DNA from: Dermanyssus gallinae
Taxonomy: Eukaryota > Arthropoda > Arachnida > Mesostigmata > Dermanyssidae
Length of the DNA: 64,000 nucleotides
Direction: 5' to 3'
Assembly (NCBI GenBank): GCA_003439945.1
Contig: QVRM01006564.1
Location: forward strand, 484,501 to 548,500
The notes under the pieces were generated by a model. The model was not told the origin of the DNA. It saw only the letters and a list, made by a program, of their open reading frames with translations, and made no database searches. The position numbers and the translations under genes were made by a program. This document shows positions 1 through 11,536 of this stretch, piece after piece (positions within the stretch are counted from its first letter, which is position 1; each line of letters starts with the position of its first letter).

Positions 1-1934
1 TGCCTGCTCTCTTACGTTACGGAGGATCGCAGCAAAGATAGCCTGCCGCGAGGCCAAAGAACTTATTATGGAACAACTTGGCCCGCACCAGCTGGGATTT
101 GGCATGGCGGGCGGAACGGAGACTGCCGTACATGCAGCAAGAGCCTTTATGCAATCAAGTCCCCCCGGTACGGCACTCCTGAAGTTGGATTTTCGCAGTG
201 CATTCAACACCATCCGTAGGGATCACCTCCTTCGTGCGGTTCGGGATACAGTCCCGGAACTCTTCACCTTAATAGAACACGCGTACAAAGAGCCATCCGT
301 CCTGTTGTTTGGCGCCGAGACGTTATTTTCGGCATCGGGCATACAGCAGGGGGACCCCTTGGGACCGGCCCTATTCAGCCTGGGGATACGTGAGCTGGTT
401 AACTCCGTTCAAGTGCCATTCAACGCTTGGTACCTAGACGATGGCACACTTGGTGGACCGATGGTGGACTTGCTCGATGAGGTGCGCAGAGTCCTTGCTT
501 TCGAGGCAGTCAGTGGTCTGGTGCTGAACACGGCCAAATGCGAGGTGTTCGCTCCGGGGACAGACCCAGACGACCCCTCATTGAGGGCCTTGCTCGAGCT
601 GCTACCGGGGTGTAGAATCGTGGCTGACCACGAAATAAACCTTCTTGGCGCACCGGTTCTGCCCTCTGCGCTGCCGGGACAACTCGACCCCTTGATGGAC
701 AGATTGTGGGCGATGCAGGAACGTCTACCGCTTGTTGGAGCCCACCAGGGACTCTACCTGCTTCGCTCGTCGTTCTCCGCGTGCCGCATCGTACATATTT
801 TACGGTCCATAGACTGCTCAGGCGATTTGAATCATCTTCTCCAGCCATTCGACGACCAGGTGGTGGAGGCCCTACAGACGGTGCTGAGTCTAAACTTACG
901 ACCACGAGAGCTGCGCCAAGCGGCCCTCCCTACGTCCATGGGCGGCCTTGGTCTCCCCTCAGCTCGATCCTTGGCGGGCCCGGCCGTGGCTGCCTCGATG
1001 CATGCTACGTCGGATAATGTCCAGCGCCTGCTCCCGCCGGCGGCTCAGGCAATGTTCGAGGCGGCTCGTGACGATATAGCGACTGGACTTCAAGCTTCAT
1101 CGCCTGGTCCCGATAGACTAGCCTGCCAGAGGGCCTGGGCCGAGAAGGCTCACGAAGCTTCGCTTAGTTCGCTGCTTGAAGAATGCAGGGATGACCAGGA
1201 CAAGGCACGCCTTTTAGCTGTCGCTCGCCCAGGAGCAAGCGACTGGTTGCATGCACTACCCGCTGACTCACTGGGTACCCGCCTTGATGACCAATCCACC
1301 CGGATATGCGTTGGCCTTAGATTGGGGGCTGATTTGGTTGAGCCACACAGATGCTCTTGTGGCGAGCCCGTTGGGCGACTCGCCAGACACGGCCTGTCTT
1401 GCGCTCACGCAGCGGGCCGGCGCCCAAGACACACTGCCCTCAATGAAATGCTTGCAAGATCGCTGCGGAGGGCGGGGATTCCGTGCGTCCTGGAACCACC
1501 TGGGCTTTCAAGAGACGACGGTAAGCGCCCCGACGGTATGACTCTGATACCCTTCTATAAGGGTCGTTCCCTGGTGTGGGATGCGACGGTGACCGACTCT
1601 CTGACCCCTTCCCTTGTCGACTGCCGTTACGCGAGCTGATACCTCAAAGATGAGAAAGTATGCGGACCTAAGTTGGGCGCACCACTTTTCGCCATTCGCG
1701 TTCGAAACGATGGGTGGCCCTGGGCCCCTTACGGTAACATTGATCTCTCGGGTTGGCGACGCATTACGGCAGGCGACAATGGACAAGAGGGCGCACGCCT
1801 TCTTCTCCCAGCGACTGTCCCTGGAGATCCAAAGAGGTAACGCGACCTCAGTGCTCGGAACTATGAGAGACTGGATGGACCCGGACCTTCGTGCCAGGGG
1901 GCGGGCAGGACTTCCTCACGGGCATGAGCGATAG
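1..1934 (+). pseudogene. RLE-type LINE polyprotein, R4/Dong-like, copy 1 (5' end outside window)
   Basis: Target-primed retrotransposon polyprotein with reverse transcriptase (RT) and restriction-like endonuclease. The frame is open from base 2 to the stop at 1639, so the start lies outside the window; the first in-frame ATG is at 68. Counting from that ATG, RT motifs include LLKLDFRSAFN near residue 37, QQGDPLGP near 93 and the catalytic YLDDG at 122-126. A cysteine/histidine knuckle (CSCG...HGLSC) follows near 430-445, then the endonuclease signature KRPDG...VWDATVTD near 487-512. The frame breaks at about 1612-1620. The conserved tail (TSKMRKYADLSW, QRLSLEIQRGNA) continues in another frame to 1934, and roughly a dozen residues present in copy 2 are missing at the break. 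The element is therefore inactive. Assignment to the R4/Dong clade rather than another RLE clade is inference. Confidence 0.85.
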
Positions 1935-2052
1935 AGCGACTACGGCGCGCAGAAGGAGCAACTAGGTCGACGAGCAGCAACGCCGTGAAGCATTTTATAT
2001 ATTCTTCTAAATTATAATAAATGATGTACTAAGGGTTAAAAAAAACATAATT

Positions 2053-2072
2053 TATATATATATATATATATA
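2053..2072. repeat. (TA)n microsatellite behind copy 1
   Basis: Pure TA run just after an A-run (about 2039-2045) that may be the 3' tail of LINE copy 1. The surrounding stretch 1935-2249 is AT-rich 3' untranslated sequence of the two facing LINEs, and no gene is seen in it. Confidence 0.8.
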
Positions 2073-2249
2073 GGTGGAACATTTTGTAGCGTTCTATGTT
2101 TCTTCAATTTTACAACGATTTATCTTATTGTTTGGCATAATGTTTATATGTGTTTGAAGCAGCTTCTCCTGCTCTACAATAATCTATAATCTATAAATAT
2201 CGCTTATAGTTTATTTTCAATATAATACATTATGTATATGTTACACGTA

Positions 2250-4858
2250 TCACGATGGATTAGCTAAGCCAATATGCCTAGTGGGCGCATATTGTGGCTG
2301 TCGCGTGTCCGTTTCGATGAGGTCAGGCCAACACCACCTCAGAAGTGTGCCCCGAACGGAGGCAGCATTTCCACGTTGTATATCAAAATCCAGACGTTGT
2401 TTAAAGAAGGACGACGACCTGTTGTCACCGGATGACAGGTATAACAACGTGTCGACTTTGCGGATCAGCTGCTTCGTCCGAACGCCAGGAGCACCTAGGG
2501 TTTCAAACGCGAGAGAGCAGAATTCGTGGGAATACCCAATTGATGAGTATTTTCTCAACTTGCTAGTCTCCGCAAGGCGGGCTGCGTAACCAGCTTCGGA
2601 TGCGCCGCCACCGACCATAGAAGGGACTAAGGAGTCGGTAACGGTTGCGTCCCAAACCAGCATTTTGCTTCGCTCGAATGGTGTAAGTGTCATCCCGTCT
2701 GGACGTCTGCCGTCTTCTGCGCAGAGGCCCGGTTCAAGGATGCACGGCCGATCGCACGACCTAAGGGCTCTGCTAAAGGTCTCATTGATAGCGGCATGTC
2801 TCGAGCGTCGTCCTGCGCTGATGATGCACGATAGTCTGTGATGTCCTAGTTTATCGACGGGGTGACCGCATTGACACCGATGAGGGGTTACTAGGTCTGC
2901 CCCTTGGCGTAAGCCTACTGCTATGCGAATGGTCTCATCCTCAAGAAGGGTGCCTATGGGGGCACTGGGAAGCGCGTGTAACCAGGCACCTGAGTCCTTG
3001 GCGGATACGGTGTTTAGACGAGCCCTGGTCGTGTCGTCCAGTCACGCTGGGATAGTACGTTTTTAGGCTTACCTCCGCCTCGCGCCTCAAAGTTCTTCTG
3101 AAGATAAGCTAAGCGGTTTTTTTACTGGCCGACTCCCGCTGTATCTAAAAGGGGGATTGCCCTGTTTTCGGCGCTTAGCATTAATGACACTATAGCACGC
3201 CCGGCCAGGGTCAGTAAATTTGGTACACCGAGGCCTCCTTTAGAAACAGGTAGTAATGCCTGTTCCCGTGCGCTGGGTGATAGAGATGTGTTCAGCAGGG
3301 ACTCAAGGGTTGACAGTGTCAAATCGTTGAGCCTCTGCAACTCATCAGCTTGGTAAGATAGATCGGCCCCTCGAAGAAGGTGGACGAGTCTTGAGGACGA
3401 AAAAGAAGACCTGAGTAAGAAAAGTCTCCGGTGTGCTCCCAGAAAAGGAAGACGAGCCAGGCAGAAGGTCTCGGAGTGACTGTATTTCAAGGGCCTCGAT
3501 GGTGGGACTAAAGGGGCATATTTCGCATTTGGCCGGGTTTAACTCCAGCCCAGATGTAACACCGAAGTTAAGGACCCGTCGAATATCGTCGGCTACTGTG
3601 CAAACGTTTCCTCCTAACAGACCGTCGTCGAGGTACCAGAGGTTCAGCGGGCTCCTGAAGGAATCCACCATATCCTTGATGCCCAGACAAAACAGAGGTG
3701 GTGCTAAGGGATCCCCCTGCTGCAGTCCGGTGGCGGACGAAATTACATACTCGGGCAGGACCAGATGGGAAGGATGCCTATATGCCAGTCCGACATGGTT
3801 TAAAAGATGATGGGCGTGGGATGCAACGGCCTTCATCAGGTGATCGCGTCTTATACTGTTAAACGCGTTTTTAAAATCGAGCTTTACAAGAACCCCGGGG
3901 GGTTCGCGTGAGTCGAGGAAGGCCCGGGTTGCGTGAATGGCTACTTCGGTCTCAGTTGGGGTCGCAAATCCCAGTTGATGTGCACCAGTTGCGTGAGAAA
4001 TAACGGCTTTGTTGTGGTTGCATCCGATTTTCGCTGCGAGCCTGCGTAGCGAAGACGAACATGCAGTGGGACGTATCGATCCGTCCTCTTTCTTAAGGCC
4101 AAATAATCTTGCACCAAATATCAACGGCTGAAGGCAAGAAGGCGGTTGCCCCAAAGAAGAATGTCTACAACCTTTGCCAATGCGGAGAGCAGGCTAGCGG
4201 CGACGTCTTCGAGAGCCGGGGAAATGAAGGTCCATTAATAACCGGGGTCTTATAAAGTATAGCCCTGCGGCGGAGCTCTTGGAGAAGCTCTTAATAGCCG
4301 CCTGAATGTCTTTCTTTGACGTGACATAGGGCATAGGGATTCTGGTGAGTGTCGGCCAGTCCAGGTTTTCGGGAGCTGGTGGGTGTTGCTCATGCAAGGC
4401 CTCTATACGGTCAATGCCAGGCGTTATGGTATCTGTAGACATAATAAGTCTGGCGGCGCCAGAAACATCTCCTTCGGAGATTTTAATAATACACTGGCGC
4501 ACAATATCATTCTTGAATGGTTAAAGGGTCGAGACGCAGGAGTGAGATGTGGCAGTCACGTCTGACAGACGCATATTTCGGTGGAAATCGCGAAGATTGT
4601 TGCGGATAATGACTGAGAGGGATGAAGCCTCGCTGCGGGCGCGTGGGCGGCGAAGGACCACGGGGGCGAAAGAGAAGAGGCTATATCATGCAAACGGGGG
4701 GCCTCAGAGGTGGTCGATATGGAGGAGGAAGCGTCAGTGGCGGTCGGGTGCTTAGCTGATATATGCCTTGTTAAGCCACGCCGCGTGTATTGCCCGTCGC
4801 ATAGTGGACATTTAGTAGTAGATGGAGTGGAATGATCATTCATGATTGTACGATTCAT
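2250..4858 (-). pseudogene. RLE-type LINE, R4/Dong-like, copy 2 (nearly full length, decayed)
   Basis: All domains of the family are present in order on the minus strand, in several frames. An N-terminal C2H2 zinc finger (CPLCDGQYTRRGLTRHISAKH, first 20 residues diagnostic) lies in 4858-4556. A linker is in 4502-4194. RT is in 4154-3345, with VLVKLDFKNAFNSIRRD, LQQGDPLAPPLF and YLDDG. The thumb region (FLGAHRRLFLLRSSFSSSR) is in 3490-3122. The knuckle/endonuclease part is badly eroded between 3120 and 2700. The C-terminus (LVWDATVTDSLVPSM, TSKLRKYSSIGYSHEF, DIQRGNAASV) is in 2693-2250. Several frameshifts and stops make it inactive. It is related to but distinct from copy 1, and the two copies meet tail to tail at about 2.1 kb. 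Confidence 0.85.
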
Positions 4859-4943
4859 CGTAGATTTTCCACTAGTGGTAGCAACTGTAACAGCGGCTCC
4901 AAAAGCTCTAATAAGGTTTTGAATTTAGCCGATAAATCTGGGC

Positions 4944-5514
4944 TTAAGCCTGAAAGAATCTGACACAGTCCAAGGGAGGCGCTTTTGGGGCGTCTACATC
5001 CGGAAGCCACGTCGTGTATGTGTTTATACGTTGATAATAGCGAACCTTCAGGGACTCTGCCGTAGCTTCGTTTTGGGGTGGTTCTCTTCGGATAATAACT
5101 TTGAATGTCCCTAGTTCACCAGACGATATACTTTCCGTCAATTTGGCTAGACTCTTTTGCTCGCGGGACGCAGTCAGTTTTTCCCTACGAGTAAACCCGT
5201 CGTCATTTGTCTCAACAGCCTTGTCATCCTCAGCGCACGTAGAGAATGAAGACAACTTTTCCGCTAAAGCCCAGGGCGCGCTATTCTGTCGTGACCTTCC
5301 GACTACTTGGACCAAGCGCAGGAATGTTCGGTAAGGATGGGCTCGGTTCACCGAAAACATCACTCGCCGGCGCATCGTGGGTGTTTGATGCAATCATCTT
5401 TGCGGCATCGCTGTTATCAGCACAAGTACTCGCGTCGGCTGAGTTTTGTCGTAACCTAGATACTCGTGGCCTTTTCACGCAATCGATTAGCACAAAGTTG
5501 ATCATGTCAACCAA
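4944..5514 (-). pseudogene. Unassigned ORF pair upstream of LINE copy 2
   Basis: Two overlapping minus-strand frames (5514-5281 and 5393-4944) read like one protein broken by a single frameshift near 5.33 kb. The first holds a basic/serine-rich start (MVDMINFVLIDCVKRPRVSR). The second ends in TYTTWLPDVDAPKAPPLDCV before its stop. I recognise no family. It could be a separate 5' ORF of the neighbouring LINE or an unrelated decayed gene. The A-run at about 5542-5550 lies immediately beyond it. Confidence 0.3.
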
Positions 5515-5559
5515 GTAAGACTAAAAAGATAATCAATATAATAAAAAAAAAATACTGTT

Positions 5560-7140
5560 TCAACTGTTTGTTTATTGACATTTCTTGTAGATAATTGCAC
5601 ACAATTTATATATGCCATGTTCATCTATTTACAATATATTGCAACATGGTTGTATTTTTATATCACTTTTAGCCAGGTACCAAAGTTTCAAGATAATTCT
5701 CTTTGAGATCGCATTTGAATTTGAGCAGGGACTTTGTCTGCCTAACCGAGGCCAATACTTTGTTCCAATAGGAGGCCCCAATGTTTCTGATTGATAGCTT
5801 TGACTGGTTGGAGTTGGCGTGTGACAGAGGAAGCAGGTTTGATGCGTAACCCCTTGTAGATATGGGTGTTGCTGATGTTGCCAGACCATATAAGTTTGGA
5901 TGGACTCCAAGAAGTATTCGCTTAATTTCAACTACGAGAGAGTATTCTATAAGTTTTGAGAACGGCAAAATGCTAATATTTTTGTAGTGCGGTTGCACTG
6001 AATCTCGCATCCAGAGGTCCAAAGTTGTTCTCAGTGCTCGTTTTTGGAGTCGGTGAAGCGACCTAATAAGACGCATCTGTGGCAAGCCAAAAACTTCTGC
6101 AGCGTAAGTTACCTGACTTACGTACATAGGCAAAATTAATCGCCATCAGACAGTTTTAGGGAAGAATTCGTCGAGCCCTGTACAAAGCTGCATTGCTGCC
6201 AGATATTTTCTTATGTATATGTGTGATATGCGCTTCAAAAGTCAGCTTCTCGTCCAACGTAACGCCTAAAAACTTCGTTTCCTTTAGAAGCAAAAGGGCT
6301 ATGCCGTCGCACTGGAATCGGACGGGATTGATCGTAACGGAGCCCCGCGGGGAAACGAATTGCATTACACCTGTTTTCCTCCAATTCATATCGAAACCGT
6401 TACTCCTGAACCATCATGATAACCTCTGAAGATCCTCGCGGACCATAGCCTCTACCTCACTTGGGGAATTCCCGACGAATTGGGCGGTGGTATCGTCCGC
6501 AAACAAGGTCAACAAGGTTTGCATGTTTTGTTACGTTAAATATGTTGTTAATAAAAATATTAAAGAGAAGTGGACCACCTATACTGCCCTGAGATATATT
6601 ACTTACATCCGAGAGTGCATTGCCCACCTGAACAACTTGCCTCCTATTCGACATAAACGACCGCAGCCAAGACAAAAAATACCATCCGCTATATGTCGAG
6701 TTTACTTCTTAATCAGAATATTTACATCAACTGTATCAAATGCTTTTCTAAGATCTATAAATACGCCGGCGACTGACTTTTTTAACATTTGATTTCTGCG
6801 AATTTCTTCAACAAAATCCATGATGGGTACAGTCGTCGACATTTTGGATCGAAAACCGAACTGACGCTGACGGGCCATTAAACATCTCAAAGTGTTCGTT
6901 CAGCTGTTCATATAAAGCTTTTTCGAAAATCTTAAACATTGGAGGGGGGATACTGAATGGCCTGTAATTTTCCTTGCTTAGTCTGTCACCGTCTTTAAAA
7001 AGTAGTACAACGCGATACAATTTGAGGACCGTAGGGTAGATCCCCTGGCGTGTCGACAGATTAATTATGAATGCCACTGCGTCAGCAATAACGTTAGCAT
7101 AGCACACGCATTTAAAAATGTAGTATCCACTACACCCATG
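5560..7140 (-). pseudogene. L2/CR1-like (Jockey-superfamily) LINE, 3' part, decayed
   Basis: Minus-strand frames 7107-6808, 6890-6702, 6675-6457, 6389-6156 and 6133-5669 together spell an RT and its C-terminal extension. Visible motifs are YRPFSIPPPMFKIFEKALYE, QFGFRSKMST, FIDLRKAFDTVD (palm motif A) and SQGSIGGPLLFNIFIN. The catalytic FADDTTA is present only in a shifted frame near 6499-6515, so a frameshift precedes it. The C-terminal region (LHRLQKRALRTTLDLWMRD, EIKRILLGVHPNLYG) resembles the LINE at 13.5-17.1 kb. No endonuclease portion is seen, so the copy is 5' truncated. Family placement is inference from motif style. Confidence 0.75.
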
Positions 7141-7700
7141 ACCGGCTAGCGACCGTTACAAATTTGCCATTTTCTCGTTCAAACAACACACGTCCTCTGC
7201 CTGGCTCTCACTAAAGACCACTGACTCATTTATTTGCATATCTCCTTTAATGTCACAGATACGCCCACACATTTAGTGACTTCTCGCGTCTTTGCTACTG
7301 GGGTGGTGACATCCTCTATTTAGCGCCATGTCTTGAGGCATTGATGCCAACCGACGCTGCCTATGCCCGCGCTGCCTAACGGACGCTGCTTTCCTACAAA
7401 AATCTAGCGACACTCGCGTGTTTTGAACCCGGCAATTCTACGTGCGAGTCGGCATCTTCCCGTCTCGTTGACGGACTCAGCTGGTTGTGCGTTGGTCTCT
7501 CGCGCTAAGAGACCGCAAAGCAACGCCAAATGTAAACAAACGCCCGTTGTAATGACGTTGTGAACCGAACACGATCGTCTGCATGTATCGCCTGTTCGAA
7601 ACGTAGAGGTTTATTGCAAACGACATGTGTATCTCGGCCGATGCATTCGTTGGATTGTGGTGTGCAGAACGAGTCACGTGAGCCACGAGTCAATTGCCAG
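7141..7700. other. Intergenic, no gene seen
   Basis: Moderately GC-rich spacer between the L2/CR1-like LINE and the FEM1 5' region. The short open frames overlap one another on the same strand and lack recognisable motifs. The promoter of the FEM1 gene may begin here, but no clear core element stands out. Confidence 0.5.
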
Positions 7701-8177
7701 CATTCGTTCTGGTAGCTGGTGGTAGCCCTGCTGTTGTTGTTGTGGTGGTGTTTCTGGCAAAAACCACTGCTACCGTTAAGGTCTTCGGCATCGACAACAA
7801 CAAAGCAACAACAACAACAACGACAACAATCGACAGTGCCTAGGAAATAACCGCCGGTTCGTAGTGGTTAACGAGTAGTCGTCGAGCGTCAACGACAGAC
7901 AAACCGGCAGACAGACAGATACATAAAGAGAGACGATTTAAAGTGTTCGTGTTTTTTGTTGTTGTGGAAATTCAGCTTGAAGGCTGCTATCGGCTGCAGA
8001 ACATCAGCAGCAGCATCTGCAAGTTCCTAAGTTCGTGCCAGTGGTTCTACGAGTGGTGCTTGGCTCTGCACACCGTCGCCACACCGGTACTCAACAACAG
8101 CCACCGACCAACCAATCAGTCAAGCTACTAACCAACCAGTCTGTCTCACACCACACGATTATTGATTTAGTTTGTTA
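7701..8177 (+). other. Probable FEM1 5' UTR exon (upstream part)
   Basis: This stretch is rich in GTT, CAA and CAG triplets, typical of long untranslated leaders of arthropod genes. It ends at a strong donor-like site, GTGAGT at 8178-8183. The transcription start cannot be placed. Assignment to the FEM1 transcript is inference from the paired splice signals downstream. Confidence 0.35.
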
Positions 8178-8219
8178 GTGAGTTAAGGAAGCAGCCAACG
8201 GTGGAGGAGGAAGAGGTCG

Positions 8220-8254
<35 letters not shown>

Positions 8255-8383
8255 AGCATCTATCGATTGGTAGCTTTAGAAATTTGATATTGGAACTGCA
8301 ACGAGAGGACCATCAATACTATTATTGGTGCTGACTGCGGCTTTGCTGCTGATTCTATGATGCTAACTGTTCTGTCTCTATAG
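8178..8383 (+). other. Probable intron in the FEM1 5' UTR
   Basis: The donor GTGAGT (8178-8183) matches the GTRAGT consensus. The 3' side has a branch-point-like TGCTAAC (8361-8367), a pyrimidine-rich tract, and acceptor TATAG ending at 8383. A TA microsatellite (about 8225-8252) lies inside. The duplicated FEM1 fragment at 17.16 kb carries the same tract and acceptor (TCTCTACAG then GCAGACTAC), so that duplicate comes from genomic DNA rather than spliced mRNA. Confidence 0.5.
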
Positions 8384-8776
8384 GCAGACTACTTTATAGA
8401 CGAGGACGGAGGACGGACAGGCGTCGGTGGTCACCTTATTGGCGTGGCGTGACGACTTCTCGCTGACGAACGATAGATAGGTTTCGTCTCGAGGTGGCTG
8501 CCTATGAGGTAGACGACAATTGCGACGACGAGGCGGTGATCGGGCCACTGGCCACGAGGTGTTCTCGGTGGGTCATACCAACTCGATTCAACTACGAACT
8601 TGTTTTGCCACGGCTTGATGTCGACCCATCCGCTCGTCTAGTTGTTGTTGATACCACCGCCACCATCACCATTCCATCTTCCACTATCCTAAATACATCC
8701 AATTCTTCACCACCACCACCTTGAACAACCCCACTACCATTTCGGCCAACACCAGCATCATCATCGACCACCAACC

Positions 8777-10708
8777 ATGTGGATGCCGTGCGAGAGCGAT
8801 TGCAGCCAGCAGCGGGACCAAATCTTCCGCGAGCTCAACCAGGAGATTGAACAGGCCAGTACGAACACACGGCTCAGCGCAGCGCTGCGTCACAAACTCG
8901 AACGCTTATCGCCGCAGGAACGCAGCCAGCTGGTGAACCGGGCGCGCGATGGCTGTAAGCCGCTGTTCATCGCCGCCAAGAAGGGCGTCGTCGAGATCGT
9001 GCGCTACCTGCTCGAGACGTGCGGCGCCAACCTGGAGCAGATCAACGTCGAGGAAGTGACGTTCAACTATAAGACGCAATACGTCACGCCGCTGTGGTGT
9101 GCGGCCGTCCACGGTAAGATCGAGGTGTGCCGCGTCCTCGTCAATCACGGGGCCGACGTCAACACGATGTCGGACACCGGCTTGACGGCCGTCCACGCGG
9201 CGTGCTACATGAGAAACATCGACGTGGTGAAGTTTCTCGTCGGCCAGGGCGCCAACGTCAACCGGCCCAACCACGACGGCGGCACCTGCCTCATAAGCTC
9301 GGTGCGGTCGATGGAGCTGTGCGCGTTCCTGCTCGAGCAGGGCGCCGAAATCGACGCGCGCGACTCGGAGTTCAAGACGGCGCTCCACTACGCCGTGCAG
9401 AAGGACCAACTCGAAACGACGAAGCTGCTGCTGAAGCACGGCGCCGACCACCTGCCGCGCAACATGTGCGGCGACGACGTCCTGCAGACGGCCTGCCTGA
9501 AGGGCAGGGCCGCGATCGCCGAGTACCTCATCGAGACGATGAACTATCCGCCCGAGCGGGTGGCCGACGCGCTCGAGCTGCTCGGCGCCAGCTACTTCGA
9601 GAAATGGCAAGGCAATACGATGGCGCTTGAGTACTGGCGGCGCGCCGTCACCTACCGTGAGCTGCACAAGATCGAGAAAAAAATCACCGAGCCGCCGAAG
9701 GACGTGTTCCTCAACCGCGTGCCGTTCTGCACGCTCGACGACGTTAACGCACTCGCGCACGACATGGACGAGATGTGACTGCAGAGTCTGATCGTTAACG
9801 AACGCGTGCTCGGCCCGAGCCACGAGCATTCGATTTCTCAGCTGATGCGGCGCGGCGCGCAGTACGCCGACAACATGCAGCACCAGCGCTGCATCGACCT
9901 GTGGAAGTACTGCGTCGAGATTCGGTTGAGCATAGACACCGTGCTGCACTGCCAGACGTGGTTTTATTTCCGGTCGCTCATCCTGATTACGTTTGCCGCG
10001 CACGCCAAACACATGCAGGGTCTGCTCGATGCGCCCGTCAGGCTGAGCGACGTCATGTTCCTACTCGAGAAGCTCATCGACTGCTTGCCGGCCGTCATGC
10101 AGCAGCTCGAGCAGCGGCCCGTCTTTCTCAAGCATCAAGACAACTGGGACGGGTTGCTGGAGTACGTCATCCAGCTGCTGCACCTGGCCGAAATCCTGCC
10201 CAAGTCGGCCGAGAATACCCTGCAGCTCGAGCGGATGACGCGCAAGCTCGTCGTTGTCAATCCGGTCACGACGAACGGCAACACGCTGCTGCATATGGCC
10301 GTCGGGAGGTTTAGGGAGGTGAACCTGCACCTCTACTTCGGTTACCAGCACTGGATCCAGGATCCGATCCATCTTGATCTGGTGATGACGCGGCTGCTGT
10401 TGCGGTGTGGCGCCCAAGTCGAGGCCGTCAACGAGGACTACTCGACGCCGCTGCACATTGCTTCGCTCCGCGAAAACTATCGCGAGGAGATCGTTCGGAT
10501 GCTGCTTGACGCGGGCGCGCACCTCGATCGGACAAACAAGCAGGGCAACCAGCCGTACCGCATGCTCGGCGACAACCCGGAGTGCCGAATTAAGGTCGCT
10601 CAACTCCTCACGCTCAAGTGCCTCGCTGCCAGCAAAGTGAAGTCGCACCACCGAAACTACGAGGGTCTCATTCCCCGCTTTATCGAAGACTTTATTCGAA
10701 TGCACTGA
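8777..10708 (+). CDS. FEM1: FEM1-family ankyrin protein, interrupted by one in-frame TGA
   Basis: FEM1 proteins recruit C-degron substrates to Cullin-2/Elongin ubiquitin ligases. The reading frame is 644 codons, close to the usual FEM1 length, with no intron. The ATG sits in a CAACCATG context. Ankyrin repeats are visible at residues about 58-250 (PLFIAAKKGVVEIVRYLLE, TPLWCAAVHG, ALHYAVQKDQLETTKLLLKH), followed by a TPR-like linker (ALELLGASYFEKWQGNT, LEYWRRAV). After codon 334 come VLGPSH, RCIDLWKYCVEIR, two more ankyrin repeats (NTLLHMAVG; TPLHIASLRENYREEIVRML) and the C-terminal LKCLAA cullin-box region. Codon 334 (9776-9778) is TGA, where the family usually has Arg, so CGA to TGA is the simplest change. 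Both halves keep strong GC bias and no other lesion. Readthrough, recent loss or a sequencing error are all possible. The linker looks closer to FEM1A/C, the C-terminus to FEM1B, so the paralogue is left open. Confidence 0.9.
9776..9778 (+). other. In-frame TGA splitting the FEM1 frame
   Basis: The stop follows GACGAGATG and is followed by CTG. UGA followed by C is the leakiest stop context known in eukaryotes, so readthrough is conceivable. Termination here would give a 333-residue ankyrin-only protein without the cullin-recruiting C-terminus. Confidence 0.9.
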
Positions 10709-10959
10709 GCGGTGCATACATACATGCACGCATGCTGTATGCTTGCTTGCACTGCTGTTGCTGCCGTCGCCGCTACTTAACAACTGTCACCCAACTGCCT
10801 GGAACATAGGAGATCTCTTGACAGCAGACGACGATTCAGGTCTCTTCTCCTCGTGACGTGCTGCACCGTTATGCAACAGGAATAGGGGTGTTTGGTGCAC
10901 CCGCAAGACAGACGGACAAACATATAGACAGACAGATAGACATCGAAGCATAGCGTAGC

Positions 10960-11004
<45 letters not shown>

Positions 11005-11214
11005 CAAACAACAATGACGTTATGTACATAGTGACTGTAGATTGACAATGTTTCATGTTTAAGAGCAATTTTAATCGATCACCATCATTGGACAACTGTA
11101 CTTCTATCTGTTATAGGAAGAGAACAGGAGAGGGAGATATTTATGGTGAAATACAGTAGAGAGAGATAGGGGGAGAAAATATTAAAGGGGGAAGTATCCA
11201 TTACACAAGGTATG

Positions 11215-11248
<34 letters not shown>

Positions 11249-11468
11249 GGTACATAGGTTTGGGCAGTTCAATAGAACAAAGAAGGTAAACAGTTTGTTT
11301 TTGAAGAAAGAGGATTAGCAGCAGAGGCAGGGCGTAATGGCCACATAAAGGGCACATTGGATCGACATACGAGATACGATAGATCAACTTGTAGACGACG
11401 GCGAGCATCATCCTGATATTCATGATTACGAGCATAACGTACTAGAACTGTACCTTAGATGGTACATG
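10709..11468. other. FEM1 3' flank with GA, G and TTA simple repeats
   Basis: No canonical AATAAA is obvious close to the stop. The stretch holds a (GA)n run at 10961-10993 running into a G tract to about 11004, and a (TTA)n run at about 11217-11247. The first roughly 100 bases match the sequence behind the FEM1 pseudogene at 18.16-18.3 kb. Confidence 0.6.
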
Positions 11469-11470
11469 TA

Positions 11471-11498
11471 CAGGTAGTTCAATAAGTTCTTAGAATGA
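11471..11498 (+). repeat. mariner left terminal inverted repeat
   Basis: 28 bases that are the exact reverse complement of the right end at 12733-12760. Outside it lies the TA duplicate. Confidence 0.93.
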
Positions 11499-11536
11499 AA
11501 ACCGAGAATTTTCCAAATCATGTTTTTAAATTTTTC

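Noticed and set aside
8494..8724. 76-codon upstream ORF in the FEM1 leader
   Set aside because: It starts at GTG, not ATG, and its Pro/Thr/Ser end is a simple-repeat translation; only a tiny ATG-AGG-TAG upstream frame exists nearby.
9776..9778. TGA as a selenocysteine codon
   Set aside because: FEM1 proteins are not selenoproteins, the family residue here is usually Arg, and no SECIS-like structure was noticed in the 3' flank.
8906..10012. Long 368-codon minus-strand open frame
   Set aside because: It is the antisense shadow of the GC-rich FEM1 coding region and has no motif; FEM1 homology is clear on the plus strand.
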